Source: Thermocaproicibacter sp036260805 | GTDB taxonomy: Bacteria; Bacillota; Clostridia; Oscillospirales; Acutalibacteraceae | DNA: 27,660 nucleotides | Reading direction: 5' to 3' | Assembly (NCBI GenBank): GCA_036260805.1 | Contig: DATALZ010000067.1 | Coordinates: 1 to 27,660 of the forward strand | Shown here: positions 14,060-22,599 of the stretch, piece after piece | Position numbering within the stretch: position 1 is the first letter of the stretch | Layout: every line of letters begins with the position of its first letter | Notes under the pieces: model-generated | Database searches by the model: none | Told to the model about the DNA's origin: nothing | What the model saw: only the letters and a program-made list of their open reading frames with translations | Made by a program: the position numbers and the translations under genes

Positions 14060-14590
14060 ATGATTATCCTGGGAATCGACCCCGGCTACGCCATTGTCGG
14101 CTACGGCGTGGTAAAGGCGGAAAACGGCCGCTTCCAGACGCTGGAGCATGGCGCAATCATCACGCAGGCCGGGCTGGATTTTAACCGACGGCTCGAGAAA
14201 ATCTACGACACGCTTACCACTGTGACGGATCATTGGAAGCCGGAAGCCGTGTCCATTGAAAAACTGTATTTTCAAAACAACCAGAAAACCGCAATCGGCG
14301 TAGCAGAAGCCCGCGGGGTAATTCTCCTCGCGGCGCAGAAAGCCGGAGCACGCATTTTCGAGTATACGCCGCTTCAGGTGAAAATGTCCGTAACCGGTTA
14401 CGGGCAGGCGAAAAAGCCGCAGGTCATGGAGATGACGCGCCGCCTGCTGGGATTGAAAAATATGCCGAAGCCGGACGATACGGCGGACGCCCTCGCCATG
14501 GCGGTCTGCCACGGGCAGGCGGCAGGTTCAGAGCTTCGGCGGGCGATGCTCGCGCAGCGGCTTTGCGCGGCAAAGGGAGGCAGACTGTAA
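14060..14590 (+). CDS. ruvC: Holliday junction endonuclease RuvC
   Basis: The 176-residue RNase H-fold nuclease cuts Holliday junctions bound by RuvAB. The catalytic acidic residues are visible: D7 in LGIDPG, E67 in SIEKLYF, and D139/D140 and D143 in KPDDTADALA. KTAIGVAEARGVI and YTPLQVKMSVTGYGQAKK are further family blocks. The start at 14060 is chosen because AAGGGG precedes it and family members begin M-I-I-LGIDPG; the frame is open well upstream, but that part is the non-coding region. RuvA begins 4 bp after the stop. The ruvC-ruvA-ruvB order is the common clostridial arrangement. Confidence 0.96.
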   Translation: MIILGIDPGYAIVGYGVVKAENGRFQTLEHGAIITQAGLDFNRRLEKIYDTLTTVTDHWKPEAVSIEKLYFQNNQKTAIGVAEARGVILLAAQKAGARIFEYTPLQVKMSVTGYGQAKKPQVMEMTRRLLGLKNMPKPDDTADALAMAVCHGQAAGSELRRAMLAQRLCAAKGGRL

Positions 14591-14594
14591 CAGG

Positions 14595-15200
14595 ATGTTT
14601 TATAGTTTAAAAGGAACTTTGATTCATACGGAGCCGGGTATCGCCGTCATTGAGTGCGGCGGGGTTGGCTTTAAATGTTTTACTTCACTGAGCACACAGC
14701 GCGCTTTGCCGCAGATCGGCGAAGAGACCACCGTATACACGCATCTGAATGTCCGCGAAGACGCGCTGGATTTATTCGGATTTGCATCCATATCCGAGCT
14801 GAACTGTTTTAAAATGCTGACGGGAGTGAGCGGCGTGGGGCCGAAGGCCGCGCTTGCCATCCTTTCTGAGCTGACCCCGGAGCAGGTAGCCCTCGCGGTC
14901 GCAACGGGAGACAGTAAGACCCTGACCCGCGCGAGCGGCGTGGGGCCGAAGCTTGCCCAGCGCATCGCGCTGGAACTTCGCGACAAGGTGAAAAATATTA
15001 AGTCGAGCGACGGTTTTACACCCGCACCGGGGCCGGTTTCGGCTTCGTCCAACGCAGGAGCGGCCGTCAATGCGCTTACCGTACTTGGGTATGTGCCGAC
15101 CGACGCGGCGGCGATTGTTGCAAAGTTCGACAGTTCCCTTCCGGTGGAAGAGCTTATCCGGCTTTCGCTGAAAGCAATGGACCCCGGAAATCACAAATAA
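14595..15200 (+). CDS. ruvA: Holliday junction branch migration protein RuvA
   Basis: The 201-residue DNA-binding subunit tetramerises on the four-way junction. The N-terminal OB fold (MFYSLKGTLIHTEPGIAVIECGG in sense) is followed by two helix-hairpin-helix motifs, GVSGVGPKAALAIL at 77-90 and ASGVGPKLAQRIALEL. A flexible Pro/Ala/Ser linker (about 137-155) leads to domain III (AVNALTVLGYVPTDA), which contacts RuvB. Length is standard. It lies 4 bp after ruvC and 30 bp before ruvB. Confidence 0.96.
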   Translation: MFYSLKGTLIHTEPGIAVIECGGVGFKCFTSLSTQRALPQIGEETTVYTHLNVREDALDLFGFASISELNCFKMLTGVSGVGPKAALAILSELTPEQVALAVATGDSKTLTRASGVGPKLAQRIALELRDKVKNIKSSDGFTPAPGPVSASSNAGAAVNALTVLGYVPTDAAAIVAKFDSSLPVEELIRLSLKAMDPGNHK

Positions 15201-15230
15201 GATGTTGAACGCGGATAGAAAGGCGGCGCG

Positions 15231-16310
15231 ATGGAAAACTTGAATCAGAATCCGGTTACAATGGAACAGGACGATTACGATTTTGAAAATCGTGTGGTGG
15301 CGCCCGAATATTCGCAGGAGGACGCTGAGGTAGAAAACCCGCTGCGTCCGCGGACACTTTCCGAATATATCGGGCAGGATAAGGTAAAAGAGAATCTTTC
15401 CATATTTATTGAAGCTGCCAAACAGCGGAAAGAGAGCCTCGACCATGTTCTGCTTTATGGCCCGCCGGGACTTGGCAAGACTACGCTTGCGGGCATTATT
15501 GCAAACGAGCTCGGTGTGAACCTTCGCATCACCTCAGGCCCTGCGGTGGAAAAACCGGGCGACCTCGCCGCCATTCTCACGAACCTGAATCCCGGCGACG
15601 TGCTGTTCATCGACGAAGTCCACCGCCTTTCTAGAAGCGTCGAAGAAATCATGTACCCCGCAATGGAAGATTTTGCGCTGGATATCATCACCGGCAAAGG
15701 GCAGATGGCAGCTTCGTACCATCTTCCCCTGCCGAAATTCACGCTGGTTGGCGCCACCACTCGCGCGGGACAGCTCAGTGCGCCGCTCCGCGACCGTTTC
15801 GGCGTGGTACTGCGGCTGGAGCTTTATACGCCGCGCGAGCTCGCGCAGATTGTAACGCGCAGCGCAAAGATTCTGGATATCCCGGTTGAAGCGGACGGCG
15901 CGCTCGAAATTGCCTCGCGTTCCCGCGGGACTCCGCGTATCGCGAACCGCCTGCTCAAGCGCGTGCGCGATTTTGCACAGGTCGTTGCGGGCGGAAGCAT
16001 CACCTTCGAGGCAGCGAAAAATGCCCTTGACCGGCTGGAAATCGACCAGCTTGGCCTTGACGCAAATGACCGCCGGCTGCTGAACGCGCTGATCAAGTTT
16101 TACAACGGCGGGCCGGTCGGGCTTGAAACGCTTGCCGCCGCCATCGGTGAAGAAGCCGTGACCATCGAAGATATTTACGAGCCATATTTAATGCAGATCG
16201 GCTTTTTGAGCCGGACGCCCCGCGGCCGCTGCGCAACGCATGCGGCATATGAGCACCTTGGCCTGAAGCCGCCGCAGAATGCGGATTTCGGCCAGCAGAA
16301 GCTGTTCTGA
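15231..16310 (+). CDS. ruvB: Holliday junction branch migration ATPase RuvB
   Basis: The 359-residue AAA+ motor forms hexamers on either side of RuvA and drives branch migration. Walker A is GPPGLGKT (77-84), Walker B is LFIDEVH (D128-E129), sensor 1 is GATTRAG, and the C-terminal winged helix ends GFLSRTPRGR. The N terminus has about 25 extra acidic residues before the usual LRPRTLSEYIGQ, which is common in Clostridia. AAAGG precedes the ATG. A weak CCGC/GCGG hairpin with TTTTC follows the stop and may be a poor terminator. Confidence 0.97.
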   Translation: MENLNQNPVTMEQDDYDFENRVVAPEYSQEDAEVENPLRPRTLSEYIGQDKVKENLSIFIEAAKQRKESLDHVLLYGPPGLGKTTLAGIIANELGVNLRITSGPAVEKPGDLAAILTNLNPGDVLFIDEVHRLSRSVEEIMYPAMEDFALDIITGKGQMAASYHLPLPKFTLVGATTRAGQLSAPLRDRFGVVLRLELYTPRELAQIVTRSAKILDIPVEADGALEIASRSRGTPRIANRLLKRVRDFAQVVAGGSITFEAAKNALDRLEIDQLGLDANDRRLLNALIKFYNGGPVGLETLAAAIGEEAVTIEDIYEPYLMQIGFLSRTPRGRCATHAAYEHLGLKPPQNADFGQQKLF

Positions 16311-16342
16311 TTCCGCCGGGCGCGGTTTTCTAATCTATATGA

Positions 16343-16370
16343 TTGATTCATAAAACAGTACATATATAAC
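16343..16370 (+). promoter_or_regulatory. Probable sigma-A promoter of glmM
   Basis: TTGATT (16343-16348) and TATAAC (16365-16370) are 16 bp apart, 32 bp before the glmM ATG. TTAGGAG near 16384-16390 is the ribosome binding site. Confidence 0.6.
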
Positions 16371-16402
16371 CTTGAATTTATTTTTAGGAGTGTTGTATTC
16401 AT

Positions 16403-17752
16403 ATGGGCAGATTATTTGGAACAGACGGCGTACGCGGAGTTGCAAACAGCGAACTGACCTGCGAGCTGGCAATGAATATCGGCCGCGCGGCGGCAACCGT
16501 GCTGACCGACAACAACCACCGTCACCCGAAAGTATTAATCGGCAAGGATACGCGGATTTCATCGGATATGCTGGAAGCCGCAATGATCTCCGGACTCTGC
16601 AGCGTTGGCGCAAACGTAGTCCGCCTCGGCGTAATACCAACTCCCGCCGTGGCGTTCCTCGTAGGCAAATACAAGGCGGATGCGGGCGTTATGCTTACCG
16701 CCTCGCACAACCCGTGTGAATTCAACGGCATTAAGATTTTCAGCGGTGACGGTTATAAGCTGCCGGACGCGCTGGAAGAGCAGATTGAGTCCATTGTGCT
16801 TGACCATGCTCTGGAGCCGGTTCGCCCGACCGGCGGAGATGTCGGTTGCGTTACGGATGCTCCCAACACGGTCCGTGACTACATCGACCACATCAAGAGC
16901 ACCGTTCCGTTCTCTCTGGACGGCATGAAAATCGGCCTTGACTGCGCCAACGGCTGCGCGAGCCGCACTGCGAAACTGCTGTTCAGTGAGCTCGGCGCAG
17001 AATGCCATATGCTTTCCGACGAGCCGAACGGCGTCAATGTCAACGATAACTGCGGCTCCACCCATATGGAAAACCTGATGACCTTTGTCCGCGAGAACCA
17101 CCTCGACGCGGGCGTCGCATTCGACGGCGACGCAGACCGCTGCCTTGCCGTGGACGAAAAGGGGCAGCTGGTGGACGGCGATTTCGTCATGGCAATCTGT
17201 GCAGCGGATATGAAATCCCGCGGCAAACTTGCCCGGAACGCCGTTGTCGGAACCATTATGACAAACATGGGCTTCAACCGTTTCTGCGATGAAAACGGTA
17301 TGAAGTTTGAGGCGACAAAAGTCGGCGACCGCTATGTTCTGGAAGAAATGCAGCTGGAAGGCTACAACTTCGGCGGTGAACAGAGCGGGCATATCATTTT
17401 CCTCGACTTCGCAACGACGGGCGACGGCCAGCTGACGGCGGCACAGCTCCTCAGTCTGGTGCACCGCAGGCAGGCGAAGCTTTCCAGCCTTGCAACGCTG
17501 ATGTCCCGTTACCCGCAGGTAATGGTCAACGTTACGGTGAAGCCGGAGGGAAAACTCCGCTTCTATACCGATGAAGAAGTTAAGAAGGCCGTTGAGCAGA
17601 CCAAAGCAAAGCTTGGTACGTCCGGCCGCATTATCGTCCGCCCGTCTGGAACAGAACCGCTGCTCCGCGTGATGATCGAGGGCGAGGATGAAAGCTATAT
17701 TCAGGCGCTTGCCGATTCCGTCGCTGATGTGATCCGCGAACGTTTGACCTGA
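16403..17752 (+). CDS. glmM: Phosphoglucosamine mutase
   Basis: The 449-residue enzyme interconverts glucosamine-6-phosphate and glucosamine-1-phosphate on the path to UDP-GlcNAc for peptidoglycan and surface glycans. The phosphoserine is S101 in the TASHNP loop, the magnesium loop DGDADR is at 241-246, the sugar-binding GGEQSGH is in domain 3, and the phosphate-binding PSGTEP is near the C terminus. MGRLFGTDGVRG is the classic GlmM start. Length is standard. The gene has its own promoter after ruvB; the methyltransferase gene follows after 64 bp without a terminator, so readthrough is likely. Confidence 0.97.
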   Translation: MGRLFGTDGVRGVANSELTCELAMNIGRAAATVLTDNNHRHPKVLIGKDTRISSDMLEAAMISGLCSVGANVVRLGVIPTPAVAFLVGKYKADAGVMLTASHNPCEFNGIKIFSGDGYKLPDALEEQIESIVLDHALEPVRPTGGDVGCVTDAPNTVRDYIDHIKSTVPFSLDGMKIGLDCANGCASRTAKLLFSELGAECHMLSDEPNGVNVNDNCGSTHMENLMTFVRENHLDAGVAFDGDADRCLAVDEKGQLVDGDFVMAICAADMKSRGKLARNAVVGTIMTNMGFNRFCDENGMKFEATKVGDRYVLEEMQLEGYNFGGEQSGHIIFLDFATTGDGQLTAAQLLSLVHRRQAKLSSLATLMSRYPQVMVNVTVKPEGKLRFYTDEEVKKAVEQTKAKLGTSGRIIVRPSGTEPLLRVMIEGEDESYIQALADSVADVIRERLT

Positions 17753-17816
17753 TCTTCACAAAATACCCGACGGTTAATACAAAATAATCAAGGCATAAGA
17801 TGAAAGAGGAACTGAA

Positions 17817-18680
17817 TTGAGAACCGCAGACTGGCAGGACTATGAACTGATCGACACATCTTCGGGCGAGCGTCTCGAGCGCTGGGGCAACGTCGTGCTT
17901 ATCCGCCCTGACCCGCAGATCATCTGGGAAACGCCGAAGAAGAACCCGCTCTGGCACGCTGCGAACGCGCGCTACCTGCGTTCTTCGAGCGGCGGCGGCC
18001 ACTGGGAAACGATGAAAACCGTGCCGCCCATGTGGAAAATCCATTACGGTGACCTGACCTTCCGCATTAAAATGATGGGCTTTAAGCATACCGGAATTTT
18101 CCCCGAACAGGCCGTTAACTGGGATTTTGCTATGAAAAAAATCCGCGGTGCAGGCCGCCCCGTGAAGGTGCTGAACCTGTTTGGTTACACGGGTGCAGCC
18201 ACGCTTGCCTGCATGAGCGCAGGCGCGCAGGTGTGCCATGTGGACGCTTCCAAGGGTATGGTCTCCTGGGCAAGGGAGAACGCTCAGGACTCCGGCCTTG
18301 CCGATAAGCCCGTTCGGTGGCTGGTGGACGACTGCGAAAAGTTCGTTCAGCGCGAACAGCGGCGCGGCAACACCTACGACGGAATCATCATGGACCCGCC
18401 GTCCTACGGGCGAGGCCCGAACGGCGAGGTCTGGAAGCTGGAAGAGCAGCTTTACCCGCTGGTGCAGATGTGCCTGCCGATACTTTCGAAGAATCCTCTT
18501 TTCTTCATTTTGAACTCCTACACTACCGGGCTTTCTCCGGCGGTAATGGAATATCTTCTCGGTGTGCTCATCGGGAAAAAATTCGGCGGCAGGGTGTCAT
18601 CCAGCGAAATCGGTCTGCCGGTGACGGAAACCGGCCTGGTGCTCCCGTGCGGAAGCACGGCAATCTGGCAGTCGGAGTAA
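17817..18680 (+). CDS. Class I SAM-dependent methyltransferase, RlmI-like
   Basis: From a TTG start (GAGGA 6 bases ahead) the protein has 287 residues. The SAM motif I is LNLFGYTGA (about 119-127), the acidic SAM ribose contact is in CHVDASKG (about 140-147), and the catalytic motif is DPPSYG (193-198). This arrangement is that of the RlmI/YwbD group that makes 5-methylcytosine in 23S rRNA, but the PUA domain of full RlmI is missing, so the exact target is unsure. A tiny frame (MKEELN) ends on the TTGA at the start and may be chance. The SHOCT gene follows after 11 bp. Confidence 0.85.
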   Translation: MRTADWQDYELIDTSSGERLERWGNVVLIRPDPQIIWETPKKNPLWHAANARYLRSSSGGGHWETMKTVPPMWKIHYGDLTFRIKMMGFKHTGIFPEQAVNWDFAMKKIRGAGRPVKVLNLFGYTGAATLACMSAGAQVCHVDASKGMVSWARENAQDSGLADKPVRWLVDDCEKFVQREQRRGNTYDGIIMDPPSYGRGPNGEVWKLEEQLYPLVQMCLPILSKNPLFFILNSYTTGLSPAVMEYLLGVLIGKKFGGRVSSSEIGLPVTETGLVLPCGSTAIWQSE

Positions 18681-18691
18681 AGGGGACGGCT

Positions 18692-19069
18692 ATGGATAAG
18701 AAGAAACCCTCTGTAAAGAGCAACGCGACGTTTTTCAGCATCGGTCTTGTCTTTCTCATTTTGGGAATGAATGATTATCACATGAGCGGAAATGCACATG
18801 GAACCGTCTTTGTAACGATTGGCCTGCTGTTCTTTATCTTATCCTTTAGCCGTTCGGGTTCGGGGCAAAAGAAAAAGAATACGCCGCCAGTTGGAAATTT
18901 ACCGCACGATCCGAAAACATCCATTCAGCCGGAACCATATGAATCGGAAAAAAATGAGAACGCGGATGTAAACAAAAAGAGTGCGGAAGATCTGAAAGCG
19001 CTGTACGAAAGCGGCATCCTTACAAAAGAAGAGTATCAGGAGCGTATGGCAAAACTTCGGCAGGCCTGA
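18692..19069 (+). CDS. Small membrane protein with C-terminal SHOCT domain
   Basis: The 125-residue protein begins at the ATG at 18692, with AAGGGG 7 bases ahead. Two hydrophobic helices (about 13-28 and 41-56) are separated by a short polar loop (NDYHMSGNAHG). A polar, Lys/Pro/Glu-rich linker (57-95) leads to a SHOCT module, LKALYESGILTKEEYQERMAKLR, given here only by its key residues L, L-E-S-G-I-L and E-E-Y. SHOCT modules mediate oligomerisation or tether proteins; no catalytic residue is visible. It lies between the methyltransferase and ecfA1 with gaps of 11 and 20 bp, so co-transcription is likely. Function unknown. Confidence 0.8.
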   Translation: MDKKKPSVKSNATFFSIGLVFLILGMNDYHMSGNAHGTVFVTIGLLFFILSFSRSGSGQKKKNTPPVGNLPHDPKTSIQPEPYESEKNENADVNKKSAEDLKALYESGILTKEEYQERMAKLRQA

Positions 19070-19089
19070 ACATAGGAAGGAATTCGGGA

Positions 19090-19935
19090 ATGGATTATAT
19101 ATCGGCGGATAATGTAACGTTTGCCTATGAAGCAAACGAAAACGAAGAGAGCTTTGAAGTGCTGCACAATGTGTCCCTCGGCGTGAAAAAGGGCGAGTTT
19201 CTTGCCCTGCTCGGGCACAACGGCTCCGGCAAATCAACGCTGGCAAAACACTTCAATGCCATGCTTCTGCCGAGCGGGGGCAAGGTGTATGTGGACGGGC
19301 TGGATACGCTGGACGACAGCCTGAAAATTGAAATCCGCCGCCGTGTCGGCCTTGTGCTGCAGAACCCGGACAACCAGCTTGTGGCGAGCATCGTGGAAGA
19401 GGATGTGGCTTTCGGCCCCGAAAACCTCGGTATTGCTCCGCCGGAAATCCGCAAACGGGTCGACGATGCGCTCAAAGCGGTGGAAATGTACGATTACCGC
19501 ATGCATGCGCCGTACAAGCTCTCCGGCGGGCAGAAGCAGCGCATCGCCATTGCGGGTATCATTGCCATGGAACCGGACTGCATCGTGCTGGACGAGCCTA
19601 CCGCCATGCTCGACCCGCGGGGCCGCACTGAAGTGCTGGACACCATCCATAAACTGAACCGGGAACACGGAATCACAATCGTTCTGATAACGCATTACAT
19701 GGACGAAGCCGTCGGAGCCGACCGCGTTGTGGTCATGGACGACGGGCAGATTCTCACGCAGGGAACGCCGCGCGAAGTATTTTCGCAGGTACAACTGCTC
19801 AAAGACCATCAACTGGATGTTCCACAGGCGACGGAGCTTGTCTGGCGGCTCAGGGCGGAAGGCTGTGACCTTCCGGACTGCGCGCTGGATATCGGCGAGT
19901 GCGTCGCCGCGCTGGAACCTCTGCTGAATTCATAA
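19090..19935 (+). CDS. ecfA1: Energy-coupling factor ATPase EcfA1
   Basis: The 281-residue ATPase is one of the two nucleotide-binding subunits of the group II ECF (vitamin/cobalt-nickel) importer. Walker A is GHNGSGKS (42-49), the Q-loop sits in LVLQNPDNQLVAS, the signature is LSGGQKQRIAIAG, and Walker B is CIVLDEPTAMLDP. QNPDNQ is a marker for EcfA1 against EcfA2. AGGAAGG precedes the ATG. It couples ATP hydrolysis to EcfT, which carries interchangeable S components. The gene order ecfA1-ecfA2-ecfT-truA is conserved in Firmicutes. Confidence 0.95.
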   Translation: MDYISADNVTFAYEANENEESFEVLHNVSLGVKKGEFLALLGHNGSGKSTLAKHFNAMLLPSGGKVYVDGLDTLDDSLKIEIRRRVGLVLQNPDNQLVASIVEEDVAFGPENLGIAPPEIRKRVDDALKAVEMYDYRMHAPYKLSGGQKQRIAIAGIIAMEPDCIVLDEPTAMLDPRGRTEVLDTIHKLNREHGITIVLITHYMDEAVGADRVVVMDDGQILTQGTPREVFSQVQLLKDHQLDVPQATELVWRLRAEGCDLPDCALDIGECVAALEPLLNS

Positions 19936-19950
19936 ACTTGGGAGAAATCA

Positions 19951-20820
19951 ATGTTTGTCCTTGAAACAAAAGAATTGACCTATACTTACGGCGCCGGCAC
20001 GCCGTTCGAGAAAACGGCCGTCGACCATGTGAACATTCAGGTTGAAAAGGGCGAGTTCCTTGGAATCATCGGCCATACCGGTTCAGGGAAATCCACGCTG
20101 ATTCAAACGCTGAACGGCCTACTCCGTCCAACTTCCGGAACGGTTCTCCTGAACGGCAAAGATATTTGGGCTGAACCGAAAAAAATCCGCTCAGTTCGTT
20201 TTCAGGTCGGAATGGTATTTCAGTACCCGGAGCATCAGCTTTTCGAAGAAACCGTATTAAAGGATATCTGCTTCGGGCCGGGGAACATGGGTCTGAACCA
20301 GAAGGAAGCCGAAGAGCGCGCACGTCAGGCCGCAAAATTTGTCGGTCTGCATGAGGATTTGCTGAACAAAAGCCCTTTTGAGCTTTCCGGGGGGCAGAAA
20401 CGCCGCGCCGCCATTGCGGGCGTGATTGCGATGGATCCCGACGTCCTCATCTTGGACGAGCCTACGGCGGGCCTTGACCCGCAGGGGCGCGACATGCTCC
20501 TCGACCAGATCTCCAACTACCAGAAGAAGCGGGGCAACACGATTCTTCTCGTATCCCACAGCATGGAAGACATTGCCCGGTATGCAAACCGGGTGCTGGT
20601 CATGAACGGTGGCAAAGCCGTTATGCTGGACAAAACCGAACGCGTCTTTGCGCGCGGAAGGGAACTGGAGACAATGGGCCTGCGCGTGCCGCAGATTACA
20701 AGCATTCTCCTGACGTTAATGGAAAAAGGATACCCGGTGCATCCTGTGCTGACGGTTGACCAGGCGGTTGAGGAACTTCGGCCCCTGCTGAAAAAAGGGG
20801 GTTCGCGCAATGATCCGTGA
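19951..20820 (+). CDS. ecfA2: Energy-coupling factor ATPase EcfA2
   Basis: The 289-residue partner ATPase has Walker A GHTGSGKS (41-48), a Q-loop in MVFQYPEHQLFEETV, the signature LSGGQKRRAAIAG and Walker B VLILDEPTAGLDP. FQYPEHQLFE is the EcfA2 hallmark. GGGAGAAATCA precedes the ATG, 15 bp after ecfA1. The last 11 bp overlap ecfT. Confidence 0.95.
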   Translation: MFVLETKELTYTYGAGTPFEKTAVDHVNIQVEKGEFLGIIGHTGSGKSTLIQTLNGLLRPTSGTVLLNGKDIWAEPKKIRSVRFQVGMVFQYPEHQLFEETVLKDICFGPGNMGLNQKEAEERARQAAKFVGLHEDLLNKSPFELSGGQKRRAAIAGVIAMDPDVLILDEPTAGLDPQGRDMLLDQISNYQKKRGNTILLVSHSMEDIARYANRVLVMNGGKAVMLDKTERVFARGRELETMGLRVPQITSILLTLMEKGYPVHPVLTVDQAVEELRPLLKKGGSRNDP

Positions 20821-21634
20821 CATCACGCTTGGGCAGTATATCCCGGGAAAATCACCGGTTCACCGCATGGACCCGCGCGTCAAGATTGCCCTTACCTTTG
20901 TTTTTATTATCTTTCTGTTTGTTGCTTCCAATTTTCAGGGTCTGCTGCTGATGGTCGCCCTGATGTTCGTAATCCTTCTGCTCTCCGGAGTGCCTCTGAG
21001 CCTGTATTTTAAAAGCCTCAAGGCGATTCTTTTCATTGTGCTGTTTACCGGTGTGCTGAATTTATTCTACGGCGGCGGAAATGTGGTCTGGCGCTGCCCA
21101 TTTTTCCGGCAGATGACGATTACCGACGGCGGAATCAGCAATGCGGTTTTTATTTCCATCCGTATTATCAGTCTGATTCTCTACAGCTCTGTATTGACTT
21201 TTACCACGTCTCCTACCGAACTGACCGACGCACTGGAACGGATTATGAAGCCGCTGAAGATTTTTCATGTGAAGGTGCACGAAATCGCCATGATGATGAC
21301 GATTGCCCTCCGATTTGTGCCGACTCTTCTGGAAGAAACCGATAAGATCATGAGCGCGCAGAAGGCGCGCGGTGCCGATCTTGAAAGCGGTGGGGTGATG
21401 CAGCGCATTAAGGCGCTGATTCCGATTCTGATTCCGCTGTTTGTTTCTTCCTTTCGCCGCGCCTACGACCTTGCCATGGCGATGGAATGCCGCTGCTACC
21501 ACGGCGGCGAGGGCAGGACGAAAATGAAGCAGCTCCACATGACAAAGCTGGACGCAGTTGCCGTTGCCTGTACGTCGGTTTTCTGCGGCGCCGTAATTTT
21601 CTGTGTCGTATATTTCCCTGCTTCGCTCCGGTAA
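20810..21634 (+). CDS. ecfT: Energy-coupling factor transmembrane protein EcfT
   Basis: The 274-residue membrane protein has four to five hydrophobic segments and a long cytoplasmic coupling-helix region. The first ATPase-contact motif is the canonical ARG at 186-188 (QKARGADLES). The second is CRC at 227-229 (AMECRCYHG), where relatives most often have ARG or ARC. It joins EcfA1-EcfA2 to S components. No S-component gene is in the window, as expected for the shared group II module. It overlaps ecfA2 by 11 bp. Confidence 0.94.
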   Translation: MIRDITLGQYIPGKSPVHRMDPRVKIALTFVFIIFLFVASNFQGLLLMVALMFVILLLSGVPLSLYFKSLKAILFIVLFTGVLNLFYGGGNVVWRCPFFRQMTITDGGISNAVFISIRIISLILYSSVLTFTTSPTELTDALERIMKPLKIFHVKVHEIAMMMTIALRFVPTLLEETDKIMSAQKARGADLESGGVMQRIKALIPILIPLFVSSFRRAYDLAMAMECRCYHGGEGRTKMKQLHMTKLDAVAVACTSVFCGAVIFCVVYFPASLR

Positions 21635-21840
21635 CGTGAGTACGAACTGGGAAGCTGTTCCCATAGCTCACAACGCCACTCCGGCGGCCGTTTTTCCGCC
21701 ATACCGCGTTGAAAATACTCGCAATACGTCAAGTATTCCTGCGCTTTTCGCCTTGTCTGACGAAAAAACGCTTCGCCGTTATGACGTTCCTTACTTATGA
21801 GAACAGCTTCTGAAATTAAAATGGGAAGGAAGATATTTCT
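21635..21840. other. Gene-free region between ecfT and truA, with hairpin
   Basis: A two-part hairpin starts 2 bp after the ecfT stop: GTGAG (21636-21640) pairs with CTCAC (21667-21671), enclosing TGGGAA-GCTG-TTCCCA (21648-21663). GGCGG/CCGCC lies further on. The 206-bp gap is larger than the others in this run, and no T run follows the hairpin. It resembles an intergenic repeat, but no second copy is present in the window. Confidence 0.45.
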
Positions 21841-22599
21841 ATGCGCAATCTGCTGCTTACCATCCGCTACGACGGTGCAAACTATCATGGCTGGCAGATT
21901 CAGCAGAATGCGGTTTCCGTGCAGCAGGTATTTCAGGATGCACTGGAAAAGATTCTGGGATGCCGCCCGGATTTAAAGGGCTGCAGCCGTACGGATTCTT
22001 TCGTCCATGCGCTGGAATTCTGCGTCAGCTTCCATACGGAGCATGAAATTCCGTGTAAAAGGCTGGTCGGCGCGCTGAATCATTTTCTTCCGGACGATAT
22101 TGCAGTTCTTTCCTGCCGGGAGGTTCCGGACGATTTTCATGCGCGCTATTCCTGCGCCGGCAAGGAGTATGTTTATCATATCTGGAACCGGCAGACACCC
22201 GACCCTTTTTTGAGGAACCGTGTGCTGCACTACTGGTATCCGCTCGATTTGGAGCGGCTGAATCAGGCAGCAGCCTGTTTTCTGGGCGCGCATGACTTCA
22301 CTTCGTTCTGCGCTAAAGACGCCCGCGAGCCGGGCAATATGACACGCACGGTCACAAAGGCCGAATGGAGCAGATCGGGGGATATGGTTCAGTTCTCCGT
22401 CGCGGCGGACGGCTTCCTGTACCATATGGTCCGCATTATGGTCGGCACCATGCTGTGGGTCGCTCAGGGAAAGCTGAAGCCCGAAGAAATCCGGCGTATC
22501 CTGCAGGCTGAAGACCGTGCCGCAGCAGGCCCAACGGCGCCCCCGCAGGGGCTTTACCTGAAAAAGGTTTTCTATGAGGATGTGAACATCGATGCGTGA
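21841..22599 (+). CDS. truA: tRNA pseudouridine(38-40) synthase TruA
   Basis: The 252-residue enzyme converts uridines 38-40 in the tRNA anticodon stem-loop to pseudouridine. The catalytic aspartate is D52 in CSRTDSFVHA, the usual GRTDxGVHA block; the glycine after the variable position is phenylalanine here. LLTIRYDGANYHGWQ at 5-19 and FLYHMVRIMVGTM near the C terminus are also family blocks. AAGGAAGA precedes the ATG. It follows the ecf genes, as in many Firmicutes. The neighbouring DUF5711-like gene overlaps its last 8 bp. Confidence 0.94.
   Translation: MRNLLLTIRYDGANYHGWQIQQNAVSVQQVFQDALEKILGCRPDLKGCSRTDSFVHALEFCVSFHTEHEIPCKRLVGALNHFLPDDIAVLSCREVPDDFHARYSCAGKEYVYHIWNRQTPDPFLRNRVLHYWYPLDLERLNQAAACFLGAHDFTSFCAKDAREPGNMTRTVTKAEWSRSGDMVQFSVAADGFLYHMVRIMVGTMLWVAQGKLKPEEIRRILQAEDRAAAGPTAPPQGLYLKKVFYEDVNIDA

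Noticed and set aside
16559..17464. A 301-codon minus-strand open frame opposite glmM
   Set aside because: It lies fully within glmM, whose motifs are complete on the plus strand.
17800..17820. A six-residue frame (MKEELN) overlapping the methyltransferase start
   Set aside because: Too short to support; its stop overlaps the TTG start and its internal GAGGA serves as the ribosome site of the next gene.
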